64,000 bases of DNA from an archaeon (GTDB lineage: Archaea; Thermoproteota; Nitrososphaeria; Nitrososphaerales; UBA183): positions 124,001-188,000 of the forward strand of contig JAKASI010000002.1 of NCBI GenBank assembly GCA_021828185.1. Reading direction: 5' to 3'. How positions within the stretch are numbered: position 1 is the first letter of the stretch; every line of letters starts with the position of its first letter. This document shows positions 16,691 to 25,634 of the stretch, piece by piece. The notes beneath the pieces are model-generated. The model was not told where the DNA came from. It worked only from the letters and a program-made list of their open reading frames with translations, and did no database searches. The position numbers and the translations under genes are program-made.

Positions 16691-16706
16691 CGCGGCCAAC
16701 CTCTCG

Positions 16707-17906
16707 GTGGTCGGGCTCCAGTGGGGGGACGAGGGGAAGGGGAAGATCGTCGACTACCTCGCCGGAGGGTTCGAAGCGGTGGCGCGTTTCAGCGGCGGGA
16801 GCAACGCAGGGCACACCGTGGTCATCGGGGGGCGGAAGCACACCTTCCACCTCGTCCCCTCGGGGGCGCTGAAGGGGAAGGAGCTCCTGGTGGGAGCGGG
16901 GGTCGCCGTCGACCCCGTGGTCCTCGGCGAAGAGCTCGCCCTCCTCCCCGACGAGACCAGGCGGAGGCTGCTGGTCGACGGGAGGTGCAGCCTGGTCTCC
17001 CCCCTCGACAAGGAGTTCGACCGGGTCCTCGAGGGGATGCGCGGGGCGTCTGCCATCGGCACCACCATGCGGGGGGTCGGCCCTGCCTACGCCATGAGGG
17101 CCCTCCGCATCTCTCCGCGGGTCACAGACATCAGGGCAGGGTTCGACTTCGAACCCCTGGTCAGGTTCTACAGGAAGTTCGACATCGACGCCGCAGGGCT
17201 CCCCGGATGGGCGGAGGACTCGAAGCGCCTCCTCTCCTCCCTCGAGGGGGACGTGGGAGGGAGGGTAGCCGACATATGCGACAGGGGCGGGTCGGTGCTC
17301 TTCGAGGCTTCCCAGGGGTCGCTCCTGGACCTGCTGCATGGCTCCTATCCCTACGTCACCAGCACCCACACAGCGACGGGGTACATCCCTGCCGCGCTCG
17401 GGATCGACCCCTCCCTCGCGGGGACCGCCCTAGGCGTGATGAAGTGCTACACGACTCGGGTCGGCGGGGGCCCGTTCCCCACGGAGATCACCGGGGCCCT
17501 GGGAGAGAGCCTCAGGGGGCTCGGGAACGAGTACGGCGCGACCACGGGGAGGCCGAGGAGAGTGGGGTGGCTGGACCTGGTCGCGCTGAGGTACGCCATA
17601 AGGCTCAACGGGGTGAAGGAGGTCGTGCTCTCCAAGCTCGACGTGCTGTCGAAGCTGAACGACCTTAAGGTCTGCGTGGCCTACAGGCACGGAGGGGAGG
17701 AGACCGCCGACTTCCAGTCCTCCCTCGGCCATCTGGGCGAAGTCGAGCCCGTCTACGAGACCCCTCTCCAGGTCCATGGCGCCCGGTTCGACTCCGGGCT
17801 CCCGGCAGAGGGGAAGAGGTTCGTCGAGTACCTCGAGAAGAAGCTGGGCGTGAAGGTCGCTCTGGTCTCATACGGGGAAGAGCGGTCCATGACGATCGAG
17901 CTCTGA
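16707..17906 (+). CDS. purA: Adenylosuccinate synthetase
   Basis: A 399-residue enzyme that joins IMP and aspartate using GTP, the first step from IMP to AMP. The GTP-binding loop and catalytic region VGLQWGDEGKGKIVDYLAG begins at residue 2, and the IMP-site segment FSGGSNAGHTVV follows. GTTMRGVGPAYAMRALRI and FEASQGSLLDLLHGSYPYVTSTH are strongly conserved. The first usable start is the GTG at 16707; the frame upstream (reading NLSV) has no other start codon, so the N-terminus is short by a few residues compared with homologues. Confidence 0.95.
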   Translation: MVGLQWGDEGKGKIVDYLAGGFEAVARFSGGSNAGHTVVIGGRKHTFHLVPSGALKGKELLVGAGVAVDPVVLGEELALLPDETRRRLLVDGRCSLVSPLDKEFDRVLEGMRGASAIGTTMRGVGPAYAMRALRISPRVTDIRAGFDFEPLVRFYRKFDIDAAGLPGWAEDSKRLLSSLEGDVGGRVADICDRGGSVLFEASQGSLLDLLHGSYPYVTSTHTATGYIPAALGIDPSLAGTALGVMKCYTTRVGGGPFPTEITGALGESLRGLGNEYGATTGRPRRVGWLDLVALRYAIRLNGVKEVVLSKLDVLSKLNDLKVCVAYRHGGEETADFQSSLGHLGEVEPVYETPLQVHGARFDSGLPAEGKRFVEYLEKKLGVKVALVSYGEERSMTIEL

Positions 17907-17933
17907 GGCCGGCCGGGAAGGGCAGGCTGCGCC

Positions 17934-18953
17934 CTAGTTCTTGAACACCCACCCCAGGTCGGGCGGGTAGCTCCTCTTCGACACCTTCTCGTTCAGGGCG
18001 TGGGCCACGATCGGGAGCGCGAGGGTGATGTCCGCATAGAGGGTCGCCTTCTTCGCGTCCGACGCGATCTTCCCCCAGCTTATGGCCTCCTCCAGGGTGC
18101 ACCCGGACAGGCCCCCCCACTGCGGGCTGTCCGCCGTTATCTGGATGGCGTACTCGTGCGGCGTCTCCTCCTCCCCTCCCTTCGCGAGGGACTTGATGAT
18201 GGTCGACAGCTGGATGGTGTCCTTGGGGACCCCTCCGCCGAGATACACGACCCCGGTCCTCTTCGTCCTTTCCGCGATCTGTGCGAGCTCCTCCATGTCC
18301 TTGGTCTGGTCGAGCCTGATCATCTTCCCCTTGTCCCTCTTCAGGAGGCTGAGCGCGACCCCGTAGCCGCTGTCGATCAGCCCGGGGGAGTAGATGGGGA
18401 CCTTCGCCCTGTAGGCCGCGGCCACGATGCTGTCTATCTTCTTCTTCGTCAGGAACTCGCCGAAGCCGTAGAGGAACTCCCTCGTGGAGTAGACCCTGTC
18501 CGCCCTCAGGGTCTCCCCGTACCGGTAGATGGTGTTCTCCAGCTTGCGGTACTGCATCTCGTCGGCGTAGACGTCGTAGAACCTGTCGACCTTCAGCTTC
18601 AGCAGCTCCTCGTCGTCGGCCAGCCAGGTCCCCTGGTAGTAGTGGTACCCCAGCGCCTCGAGGATGTCCTCGGAGATGTTGGCCCCGGTGCTAACTACGA
18701 CGTCGACGTACCTGTTCTCGACCAGCCATCTGATTATCTTCCACTGCCCTGTCGTGCTCAGGGACCCCGTGAGCCCCAGGAACACGGTGAGGTCCTTCTG
18801 CCTCGCCATCTCTGCCCAGATCTTCGCCACTTCGCCGAGCTTCTTCCCCTGGAACCCTGTCTGAGCCATCTCGTCCAACAGAGCGGAGACGCTCTTCTTT
18901 CCGACCTCGATGGTCGCCACTGGTTTCGAAAGCACTTCTTTCTTTGATACCAC
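17934..18953 (-). CDS. dys: Deoxyhypusine synthase
   Basis: A 339-residue enzyme that transfers the butylamine part of spermidine to a lysine of aIF5A. Family features are the N-terminal GLTGSLSTTGQWKIIRWLVE, VVSTGANISEDILEALG and the GSGYGVA-like SPGLIDSGYGVALSL. The C-terminal active-site stretch EAISWGKI puts the enzyme-intermediate lysine at about residue 295. The gene converges on purA. It starts with GTG at 18953 behind a TATA-like CAATTAAGG. Confidence 0.93.
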   Translation of the reverse strand: MVSKKEVLSKPVATIEVGKKSVSALLDEMAQTGFQGKKLGEVAKIWAEMARQKDLTVFLGLTGSLSTTGQWKIIRWLVENRYVDVVVSTGANISEDILEALGYHYYQGTWLADDEELLKLKVDRFYDVYADEMQYRKLENTIYRYGETLRADRVYSTREFLYGFGEFLTKKKIDSIVAAAYRAKVPIYSPGLIDSGYGVALSLLKRDKGKMIRLDQTKDMEELAQIAERTKRTGVVYLGGGVPKDTIQLSTIIKSLAKGGEEETPHEYAIQITADSPQWGGLSGCTLEEAISWGKIASDAKKATLYADITLALPIVAHALNEKVSKRSYPPDLGWVFKN

Positions 18954-18973
18954 GCCCTGCCGTCTGGGACTTT

Positions 18974-18982
18974 CCTTAATTG
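18974..18982 (-). promoter_or_regulatory. TATA-like element of the deoxyhypusine synthase gene
   Basis: The minus-strand sequence CAATTAAGG ends about 20 bases upstream of the GTG at 18953, consistent with a leaderless transcript. Confidence 0.45.
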
Positions 18983-19007
18983 TCTTGTGAATGCTTCAGG
19001 CCGCGGA

Positions 19008-22000
19008 CTACTTGACGGTCACCGATTTCGCGAGGTTCCTCGGGTAATCAGGATCATTCTTCTTCGCCAGAGCGAAGTGGTACGCCAGAAGCTGGAGCGG
19101 GATCGCCTCCACTATGGGGGTGAACTTCGGCTGCACCTTCGGGACCATGATGTAGTGCTTGTAGACCTCGTCCCTGACGTCGGAGATGCCGATGACGTCG
19201 GCTCCCCTCGCCCTCAGCTCCTCGGCGTTCGAGAGCGAGTCGGCGTGGTTGTCTCCGCTCGGGTTGAGGACCACGACCGGGGTCCCCTGCTCGATGAGGG
19301 CGAGGGTCCCGTGCTTGAGCTCGCTCGCAGGCATCCCTTCGGCGTGCACGTACGACAGCTCCTTGAGCTTGAGCGCCCCCTCCATGGCCACCGGGCCCTC
19401 GTAGCCTCGGGCGACGAAGTAGAAGTCGGGCCTGTCCTTGTACCTGTCGACCAGGGCGCAGACCAGCTCCTCGCACTTCAGCGCCTGGGCGACCGCCTCC
19501 GACAGCTCCTTGAACCCGTTGGAGCGCTTCTTCCCGAGCACGGCATCGACGACCAGGTTCGCCACCACCACCTGGGCCGTGAAGCTCTTGGTGGCCGCCA
19601 CCCCCACCTCGGGCCCGCAGTTCAGCAGGAGCACCCCGTCGCTCTCCCGCGCCAGGGTCGACCCGGCCGCGTTGACTATGGAGTATATCCTCGCCCCGCG
19701 CTTCTTCGCCTCCTTGACCGCCTCCAGCAGGTCCGCCGTCTCCCCGCTCTGGGAGAAGGCGACGACCACCGACTTCTTCCCGATGAACCCCATGTGCTCC
19801 TTCAGCTCCCCTGCGACCACTGCGTCCACCCTGATGCGGGCCTCCCTGTTCAGCCGGTGCTTCATGAGGAGGGCCGCGTGGTAGGACGTCCCCGAAGCGG
19901 TCAGGTACAGCGGGTCGGCCCTCTGCAGGGCCCTGGCGAACTCCTCGACCTTCACGGGGTCCTGCACCGAGGCTGACAGGACCGTCCGGGGCTGCTCGTT
20001 GATCTCCTTCAGGGTGAAGTGGGCGTAGTCGCTCTTGGTGAGGTCGGAGAGCTCCCAGGCGACCTGGGTGGGCTTGCGCCTGACCTCCTTCCCATCGGGG
20101 CCCACGATCTTCAGGCTGTCCTTCGTGAGGAGTGCGACCTCGTGGTTGTCCAGGAAGATGGTCCTGTCGGTGTGGCCGATGAACGCCAGGACGTCGCTCG
20201 CGAAGAACATCTTGCCGACCCCCACCCCTACTATCAGGGGCGCGTCCTTGCGGGCGCCCACGAGCAGGTCCGGCCTGTCCTGGAACATCACGACCAGCGC
20301 GAACTGCCCCTTCAGCTTCTTCGTAGCCGCCAGGGTGGCCTTCAGAGGGTCACGGGCCCGCTTGTACTCTTCCTCGATGATGTGGGCGACGACCTCCGTG
20401 TCGGTCTCGCTGGTGAACCTGTGCCCCCTCGCCGCCAGCCCCTTCTTCAGGGGGAGGTAGTTCTCTATTATCCCGTTGTGGACGACCGCCACCACTTCCC
20501 TGCAGGCAGTGTGCGGGTGGGCGTTGGCGTCGGTGACGCCGCCGTGGGTGGCCCAGCGGCTGTTGTGCGTGAAGACTCCGTTCGCCAGGAAGTTCTCTGT
20601 GCCCTCCACTTCCAGGTCGTAGACCTGCGCCGTATCAGACGCCACTGCGGTGACCGAGGCTATCCTTTCGAAGTACACCTGGGACTCGGAGAAGCGACGC
20701 AGAACAGATTCAAGAGGCCGATTCTCTTCTCCAGTCTGAAGGCGCTCGACGAGTCCGGTTACGGTTCCTCGGGTCGGGTACTCGTCTCGCAAGTACCGAT
20801 CTACGCCTTCGGCGACCGAGATGCCTCGCAGTTCCCTCTTCGTGTAGGGGACCGTCATCTCTCTAACTGACTGGCCAGGCTTGGTCTCTCCTTCAAGAAT
20901 GAGCATCTTGCGGAGCTTCGGACCGGACGAGCTCGAGATCCGCCGGAGGAAGCCGCTGACGTTCTCATGTCCGCTGATAGATAGGATGTGGCACAGATTC
21001 CGTCTCGGACTCGCTCTCTTTGCGACAAAGACCGAGGAGTGGATGCCGAAGCGCACGAGCAGCGCCTGCAGCATCCTGGGCACGGATTCTGTAGTCATCC
21101 GTATGGCCATCTGGCGACTGGGCGTATCGACGACCCCCTCGGCGTCAGAGATCCCTCGGATGAACCCTGCGACTTCGTCGTCCGGGAGCCTCCCCAGCCT
21201 CGTCAAGAATTCGGGAGAGCCGAAGCCGAAGTTCAGGCGGAGCCACTTGCTGAGTGCTGCGCTGTTGACCGTAAGCTCGTAGGCGTCCGCCCGCTTCACC
21301 TTCACGATCCGCCCTTCGAGGCCGAAGATCCTCAGGAACAGGCGCTGGTAGTGCTGCAGAAGACCAAGGTCACCTTCGCGGACTCTGACCCCCTTGTGGT
21401 GGAGGTGTCCGTCTCCGAACAGATACCCCACGACTTCCAGGAGCGCAGGCGAGGTCAGGGAAGGGAATCTGACGTAGTTGGAATGACTGTGCGAAACGGG
21501 GACGAGCCCGTCAGCCGCTCGCAGCCTGAAGACGCCTTCGATTCTCTTCGCGACATCTTCTCGCAGACTGCGGTCTCCTCTCACCACGTGGCCCATGTAG
21601 GGCGCGGATACGCCGCACCTCCGGGCTGCCTCTGCGACGCTAAGGTCCCTGTCTTTCACGAAGTCCCTGACAGCCCTAGACCATTCGCTGCTTGGTCTGA
21701 CGTACCTCTTCGAGTCCGCTTCATCCAGTTTCCTAGACCTGCCACCGATAACGAGAGTCTTCGGGAGAATGAGCAGGTCGTCTTCCAGGAGCTGAGATGC
21801 GGGGGTCTGAACGATGTTCCCGTCCCTGGCGACTATCATCCTATGAACATCGGTGCAGACGATCTCGGTCGAATCGGTGCGTATCTTCAAGAGACTCGAA
21901 GGCGCAGGGTGAGATGATCTGACTGCCTTCCTTGCCACGACCTTGAGGGTTCGAATGTCGAGAGAAGCAACCTCTTCCTCGTCTTCCATGTCCGCAATCC

Positions 22001-22262
22001 TCTTGATTCGCCCATCAGCAAGTTGGACATAGGTATCCGGGTGTAGACAGTGCGCCATTCCGACATCTCCGGACATCCCTACGAGGTTCAATTCCTTGGC
22101 GAGGTCTGCAACCTTTCCGACCCCCTTCCTCACCCCCAGGACCCCTTCGCTTATGGTGGCCATGCCAGCGGAGTCGTAGCCGCGGTACTCGACCCGTCGG
22201 AGGCCGTCGAGCAGTATCCCTGCGACCGGCTCTTCAGCGACGCAGCCGACGATCCCGCACAT
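19008..22262 (-). CDS. glmS: Glutamine-fructose-6-phosphate aminotransferase, intein-containing precursor
   Basis: A 1084-residue precursor. Removal of the 496-residue intein leaves a normal 588-residue GlmS, which makes glucosamine-6-phosphate from fructose-6-phosphate and glutamine. The start is the ATG at 22262, so the catalytic Cys is residue 2 (MCGIVGC). The upstream 13 in-frame codons would bury this Cys. The glutaminase domain is split exactly between GMAH and SRWATHGGVTDANAHPH. Two SIS sugar-isomerase domains follow (TASGTSYHAALLMKHR and VVAFSQSGETADLLEAV), ending in the usual LAKSVTVK. Confidence 0.96.
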   Translation of the reverse strand: MCGIVGCVAEEPVAGILLDGLRRVEYRGYDSAGMATISEGVLGVRKGVGKVADLAKELNLVGMSGDVGMAHCLHPDTYVQLADGRIKRIADMEDEEEVASLDIRTLKVVARKAVRSSHPAPSSLLKIRTDSTEIVCTDVHRMIVARDGNIVQTPASQLLEDDLLILPKTLVIGGRSRKLDEADSKRYVRPSSEWSRAVRDFVKDRDLSVAEAARRCGVSAPYMGHVVRGDRSLREDVAKRIEGVFRLRAADGLVPVSHSHSNYVRFPSLTSPALLEVVGYLFGDGHLHHKGVRVREGDLGLLQHYQRLFLRIFGLEGRIVKVKRADAYELTVNSAALSKWLRLNFGFGSPEFLTRLGRLPDDEVAGFIRGISDAEGVVDTPSRQMAIRMTTESVPRMLQALLVRFGIHSSVFVAKRASPRRNLCHILSISGHENVSGFLRRISSSSGPKLRKMLILEGETKPGQSVREMTVPYTKRELRGISVAEGVDRYLRDEYPTRGTVTGLVERLQTGEENRPLESVLRRFSESQVYFERIASVTAVASDTAQVYDLEVEGTENFLANGVFTHNSRWATHGGVTDANAHPHTACREVVAVVHNGIIENYLPLKKGLAARGHRFTSETDTEVVAHIIEEEYKRARDPLKATLAATKKLKGQFALVVMFQDRPDLLVGARKDAPLIVGVGVGKMFFASDVLAFIGHTDRTIFLDNHEVALLTKDSLKIVGPDGKEVRRKPTQVAWELSDLTKSDYAHFTLKEINEQPRTVLSASVQDPVKVEEFARALQRADPLYLTASGTSYHAALLMKHRLNREARIRVDAVVAGELKEHMGFIGKKSVVVAFSQSGETADLLEAVKEAKKRGARIYSIVNAAGSTLARESDGVLLLNCGPEVGVAATKSFTAQVVVANLVVDAVLGKKRSNGFKELSEAVAQALKCEELVCALVDRYKDRPDFYFVARGYEGPVAMEGALKLKELSYVHAEGMPASELKHGTLALIEQGTPVVVLNPSGDNHADSLSNAEELRARGADVIGISDVRDEVYKHYIMVPKVQPKFTPIVEAIPLQLLAYHFALAKKNDPDYPRNLAKSVTVK
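20562..22049 (-). mobile_element. Intein with LAGLIDADG homing endonuclease inside glmS
   Basis: A 496-residue protein insertion. It starts with Cys (CLHPDTYVQLADG), has the block B TDVHRMIV and ends in VYDLEVEGTENFLANGVFTHN before a Ser +1 residue. All splice-site residues (Cys1, block B Thr/His, terminal His-Asn, Ser+1) are present. Between the splicing blocks lie a helix-turn-helix-like stretch (SVAEAARRCGVSAPYMGHVV) and two LAGLIDADG-type helices, EVVGYLFGDGH and GFIRGISDAEG, each with an acidic residue in place. It appears competent for splicing and possibly for homing. Base composition is lower in GC than in the flanking extein. Confidence 0.95.
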
Positions 22263-22287
22263 CCTGATGAGGTTCGTCCCCTGTCTC

Positions 22288-22293
22288 TTTAAA
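22288..22293 (-). promoter_or_regulatory. TATA box of glmS
   Basis: TTTAAA lies 26-31 bases upstream of the glmS ATG at 22262, giving a leaderless transcript. Confidence 0.65.
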
Positions 22294-22331
22294 CCCCGCA
22301 AAACATTCTACCATACCCTGCAGTGCCCCGC

Positions 22332-22379
22332 TTGCATGGTCCGAACGCGAGGCGGCCCCGCCCTCGGGCGACCATGCAA
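22332..22379. promoter_or_regulatory. Perfect 10-base inverted repeat between the divergent glmS and regulator promoters
   Basis: TTGCATGGTC at 22332-22341 is repeated exactly inverted as GACCATGCAA at 22370-22379, with 28 bases between. The right arm lies immediately upstream of the regulator TATA-like box and the left arm about 40 bases upstream of the glmS one. It could be a paired operator or could form a stem. I infer regulation of one or both genes. Confidence 0.5.
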
Positions 22380-22383
22380 AACC

Positions 22384-22390
22384 GTTTATG
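22384..22390 (+). promoter_or_regulatory. TATA-like element of the winged-helix regulator gene
   Basis: GTTTATG lies 23-29 bases upstream of the GTG at 22413, compatible with leaderless transcription. Confidence 0.5.
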
Positions 22391-22412
22391 TGGGGTCGCC
22401 CGACCAGGCGCC

Positions 22413-23361
22413 GTGCCCAGGGAGAAGATACTGTTCGACCCGAGGTCCGAGTCGGGGCTGGCAAAGAGGGTCCTGGCTGCGGACAGGCCCGACGGGTTCA
22501 GAGCCGCGTCAGGGAAGCTGGGACAGAGGATCCTGGCGCTCCTCTCGACCGGGCCGAAGTACCCCGCGGAGATGGCGAGGTCCCTCGGTGCGCACCACCA
22601 AACGGTATACTACCACGTGGGGAGGCTGGAGAAGGCAGGGCTGATCTCGCGCGTCCGCAGCGAGCACATCAGGGGAGGCGAAGCCAACCTGTTCACCCTC
22701 GCCGCCGACGGCTACGCGGTGGAGTTCCCAGTCAAGGGGGAGCCCTTCCCTACCCTGAGATCGTCCGGGCGGTCGAAGGCCCTCGGCCGCTTCTTCAGGG
22801 AGTTCGTCAAAGAAGGTGAACTCGACGGTTGGGTGGTCGTGGGGTCCCCGATACAGCACGGCAGCGCCGGGACCCAGGCCAGGGACGGGCACTACGCGGT
22901 CCAGCTCGGGTTCGCCCTGGGGCAGTTCGTCACCCTTCCGGCGAAGTTCCCTGTCAGGCTCGACGTGGACCTGCGGGCCGAGAAGCTGCTCGCCTCGAAC
23001 ATGATCGTAGTCGGAGGGCCCAGGAACAACGCGGTCGCCGAGGAGCTCAACCCTCACCTCCCGCTCCGCTTCAGCCAGGGGGGGGTGGGGGTCGATAGTC
23101 GACAACGGAGGGAAGCCGTTCGGGTCTGAGCTCGACTGCATAGTGGAGAAGATCAGGAACCCCTGGGACCAGTCGAAGACGTGCGTGATAGCCGCCGGGC
23201 TCACCGGGGCAGGGACGAAGGCCGCGATCATAGGGGTGTGCAACTTCGCCGAGGCCCTCTTCAGGGACTACAGGGGAGGGGACTTCGCAGCCCTGATGCG
23301 GGGGGTCGACAGGGACGGAGATGGCAAGGTCGACTCCGTAGACGTCCTGAAGCGGCTGTAG
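22413..23361 (+). pseudogene. Winged-helix regulator with S-layer-type C-terminal domain, frameshifted
   Basis: From GTG 22413 the protein begins PREKILFDPRSESGLAKRVL. A winged helix similar to ArsR proteins (ILALLSTGPKYPAEMARSLGAHHQTVYYHVGRLEKAGLI) follows. The second half has VVGGPRNNAVAEELN and, in the next frame, IVDNGGKPFGSELDCIVEKI and AGLTGAGTKAAIIGV. These two pieces form a continuous domain like the C-terminal region of archaeal S-layer proteins. The frame changes by one base at the GGGGGGGTGGGGG run near 23087-23099, so this is a recent frameshift or a homopolymer error. The tail DRDGDGKVDSVDVLKRL resembles a dockerin or EF-hand calcium loop. It is divergent from glmS. Confidence 0.65.
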
Positions 23362-23364
23362 GGC

Positions 23365-23775
23365 CTAGGCCCTTCTTCCTCTGCGTCCGCCCTTCTTCCT
23401 CGTCGTGTCGTGGGGGATCGGGGTGGCGTCCTCGATGCGGCCGATCTTGAACCCTGCCCTGGCGATGGCGCGGATCGCCGCCTGGGCTCCGGGGCCAGGG
23501 GTCCTCGGCCCAGTCCCTCCCACAGCCCTGACCTTGATGTGGACTGCCGTGATCCCCTTCCCCTTCGCCACCTCGGATGCGGCCGATGCGCTCCTCATGG
23601 CCGCGTACGGTGATGACTCGAACCTGTCTGCCTTGACGTGCCTTCCGCCCGACGAGAACGCGATGGTCTCCGCGCCGGTCAGGTCGGTGATGTGGACGAT
23701 GGTGTTGTTGTACGACGAATAGATGTGGCATACGCCCCAACGGTTGGCCAGGACCTCTTCTTCCGACAAGCTCAC
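23365..23775 (-). CDS. rps11: Small subunit ribosomal protein uS11
   Basis: A 136-residue 30S platform protein. It has [38 protein letters not shown] at the N-terminus and the C-terminal signature [44 protein letters not shown]. It is the last gene of the rps13-rps4-rps11 operon, and its ATG overlaps the rps4 stop. It converges with the regulator gene, only a few bases away. Confidence 0.96.
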   Translation of the reverse strand: MSLSEEEVLANRWGVCHIYSSYNNTIVHITDLTGAETIAFSSGGRHVKADRFESSPYAAMRSASAASEVAKGKGITAVHIKVRAVGGTGPRTPGPGAQAAIRAIARAGFKIGRIEDATPIPHDTTRKKGGRRGRRA

Positions 23776-24314
23776 TTCGCCTCCGCCGGCTGTTCAGCTG
23801 GCGCCTCCGTCGGCCGCGGTGCCGCCGTCTCTGCCTTTGCCGTCCCGCCAATCAGCGCGATGGTCCCCTCTTCATGGCCGCCCACTTCGTACCCGGGGAT
23901 CGTGATGACCCTCCTGCCCACGGAGACGTGCCCGTGCACGACGAGCTGCCTCGAGTGCAGGGGGGAGAGCGCCATCCCCTTCTTGAACACCATGGTCTGC
24001 AGCCTCCTGGCGAGGACGTCCTCCACCGTAAGGCTGAGTATGTCGTCGAGGGTTGCCTCCTCCCTGACCAGGCCCCTCCTCCTCAGGCTGTCCAGGAGCT
24101 TCTTCTCCTCGCGGAGCCTCACGGCCTCGGTGGCGGCAAGGAGGGTCCTTGCCTGCTTCCGGACCGAGCTGAGCTGGGTCTGCACCTTCCAGAGCTCCCG
24201 TTTGTTCCTGAGCCCGAAGGTCCCGAGAAGGTACAGCTCCTGGGCGAGCTGGTCCGTCCGCCAGGGGCTCCGCGGCCTGCTGTACTGCTTGCGGGCTTTC
24301 TTCGGGTCTCCCAA
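23772..24314 (-). CDS. rps4: Small subunit ribosomal protein uS4
   Basis: A 180-residue primary 16S rRNA-binding protein. The archaeal N-terminus is [18 protein letters not shown], and the S4 domain carries [31 protein letters not shown]. The C-terminal tail after residue 160 ([23 protein letters not shown]) is low-complexity and rich in Ala, Pro and Glu. It lies between rps13 and rps11, the universal archaeal order. Confidence 0.95.
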   Translation of the reverse strand: MGDPKKARKQYSRPRSPWRTDQLAQELYLLGTFGLRNKRELWKVQTQLSSVRKQARTLLAATEAVRLREEKKLLDSLRRRGLVREEATLDDILSLTVEDVLARRLQTMVFKKGMALSPLHSRQLVVHGHVSVGRRVITIPGYEVGGHEEGTIALIGGTAKAETAAPRPTEAPAEQPAEAK

Positions 24315-24317
24315 ATC

Positions 24318-24812
24318 TTACTTCTCTTCCTTCTTCGCTGCTTCCTTCGCGGCTGCCACCAGGGTGGCCTTCCTGACCCCCACCGTCCTCCCCTTCCTCC
24401 CCGTGGTCCTGGTCCGCTGGCCCCTCACCTTCAGCCCCAGGCCGTGCCTTATCCCCTTCCAGCTCTGGATGTTCCTCTCGTCGTCGATGTCGTTCTTCTG
24501 GATGAAGTCCAGGTCCGAGCCCAGGAGTTGCTTCGCTTCTCCGGTCTCAGGGTCGTCGCGCCTGTTGTAGTACCACTTCGGGAGCGCCGACTTCGACGCG
24601 CTCTGCACCGCCTCCTCTATCTCCTTCACCTGCTCCTCCGTAAGGGTCCCCAGCCTGATCCTCGGGTCCAGGCCGAGCTGCCTCGTGATCACGTTGGCGA
24701 AGTTGTACCCGACCCCCCTCAGGTCCGACAGCGCTGCTATCAGCATCTTCCCGCCGCTCAGGTCCTTCCCTGAGATCCTCACCAGGTGCCTGAATTCCGA
24801 GGCTTCCGACAT
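24318..24812 (-). CDS. rps13: Small subunit ribosomal protein uS13
   Basis: A 164-residue 30S head protein that contacts the large subunit and tRNAs. Sequence blocks include FRHLVRISGKDLSGGKMLIAAL, LRGVGYNFANVITRQLGLDP and the C-terminal IRHGLGLKVRGQRTRTTGRKGRTVGV with a Lys/Ala-rich tail. The ATG at 24812 is about 28 bases from a TATA box. It heads the operon transcribed away from rpoD. Confidence 0.95.
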   Translation of the reverse strand: MSEASEFRHLVRISGKDLSGGKMLIAALSDLRGVGYNFANVITRQLGLDPRIRLGTLTEEQVKEIEEAVQSASKSALPKWYYNRRDDPETGEAKQLLGSDLDFIQKNDIDDERNIQSWKGIRHGLGLKVRGQRTRTTGRKGRTVGVRKATLVAAAKEAAKKEEK

Positions 24813-24839
24813 TTTCCGGACGTGCCCTTCCCTCTTCGG

Positions 24840-24846
24840 TTATAAG
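24840..24846 (-). promoter_or_regulatory. TATA box of the rps13 operon
   Basis: The minus strand reads CTTATAA, ending 27 bases before the rps13 ATG at 24812, consistent with a leaderless mRNA. Confidence 0.7.
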
Positions 24847-24920
24847 GTTTGAAGCCTTTCATCTCCGATTTCGGAAGACCGGGTCCTTCCCCGTCCAAAA
24901 TCAGGCGAGACACGCCAAAA

Positions 24921-24928
24921 CTTTAAAG
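24921..24928 (+). promoter_or_regulatory. TATA box of the rpoD operon
   Basis: CTTTAAAG at this position predicts transcription from about 24950, leaving roughly 50 bases of leader before rpoD. It lies about 75 bases from the divergent rps13 box. Confidence 0.65.
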
Positions 24929-24998
24929 CCACAACGAAACGGCGAAGCCGAAACGCGGCGTCTCATGAGAGCTCATATCCTTCCAGCGGGTGCAGTCC

Positions 24999-25634
24999 AT
25001 GGTTGAAGTGAAGGTGCTGGAGGAGAGCGGGAACACGGTCTCCCTGCAGCTCGACGGGATCGACAGGTCCTACGCCAACGCGGTCAGGAGGTTCTGCATC
25101 TCTGAAGTCCCGACCATGGCCATCGACGACGTGGTGATCCTCGAAAACTCGTCGGTGCTCTATGACGAGATACTCGCCCACAGGCTCGGGATGATCCCGA
25201 TCAAGACCGACCTCTCGAAGTACAACCTCCCGGAGGAGTGCGACTGCGGAAACCCTCTCGGGTGCCACAAGTGCAGGGTCCTGTTCGTCCTCGACGCCAA
25301 GGGGAGGGACAAGACCTCCACGGTGATGTCGGGGGACCTGGTGTCCGAGGACAGGGACGTTCGGCCTGTCAGTGAAACCATCCCGCTGGTCAAGCTGGCC
25401 GTGGGCCAGTCGGTGAAGCTGGAAGCCTACGCCAGGCTCGGGCGGGGGAAGGAGCACGCGAAGTGGCAGCCGTGCACCGTGGCCATCCTCACCGACGGCA
25501 AGAGGGAGGGGGCGTTCAACCTCACGGTGGAGTCGACCGGAGGTCTGCCGGCGAGGGAGATCGTCCTGAAGGCCATCGAGCTGCTGGAGAAGAAGCTGAA
25601 GGAGATACAGGTCGCCGTGGGTGGTGCCGAGTGA
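24999..25634 (+). CDS. rpoD: DNA-directed RNA polymerase subunit D
   Basis: A 211-residue alpha-like assembly subunit of archaeal RNA polymerase that pairs with RpoL and binds RpoN. It starts VEVKVLEESGNTVSLQLDG, with FCISEVPTMAIDDVVILENSSVLYDEILAHRLGMIPI as the family signature. A Cys-rich insertion (CDCGNPLGCHKC) occupies the domain that holds an iron-sulfur cluster in some archaea; four Cys are present. ATG 24999 is preferred to the GTG at 24990. The stop overlaps the GTG of rpl18e. Confidence 0.95.
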   Translation: MVEVKVLEESGNTVSLQLDGIDRSYANAVRRFCISEVPTMAIDDVVILENSSVLYDEILAHRLGMIPIKTDLSKYNLPEECDCGNPLGCHKCRVLFVLDAKGRDKTSTVMSGDLVSEDRDVRPVSETIPLVKLAVGQSVKLEAYARLGRGKEHAKWQPCTVAILTDGKREGAFNLTVESTGGLPAREIVLKAIELLEKKLKEIQVAVGGAE

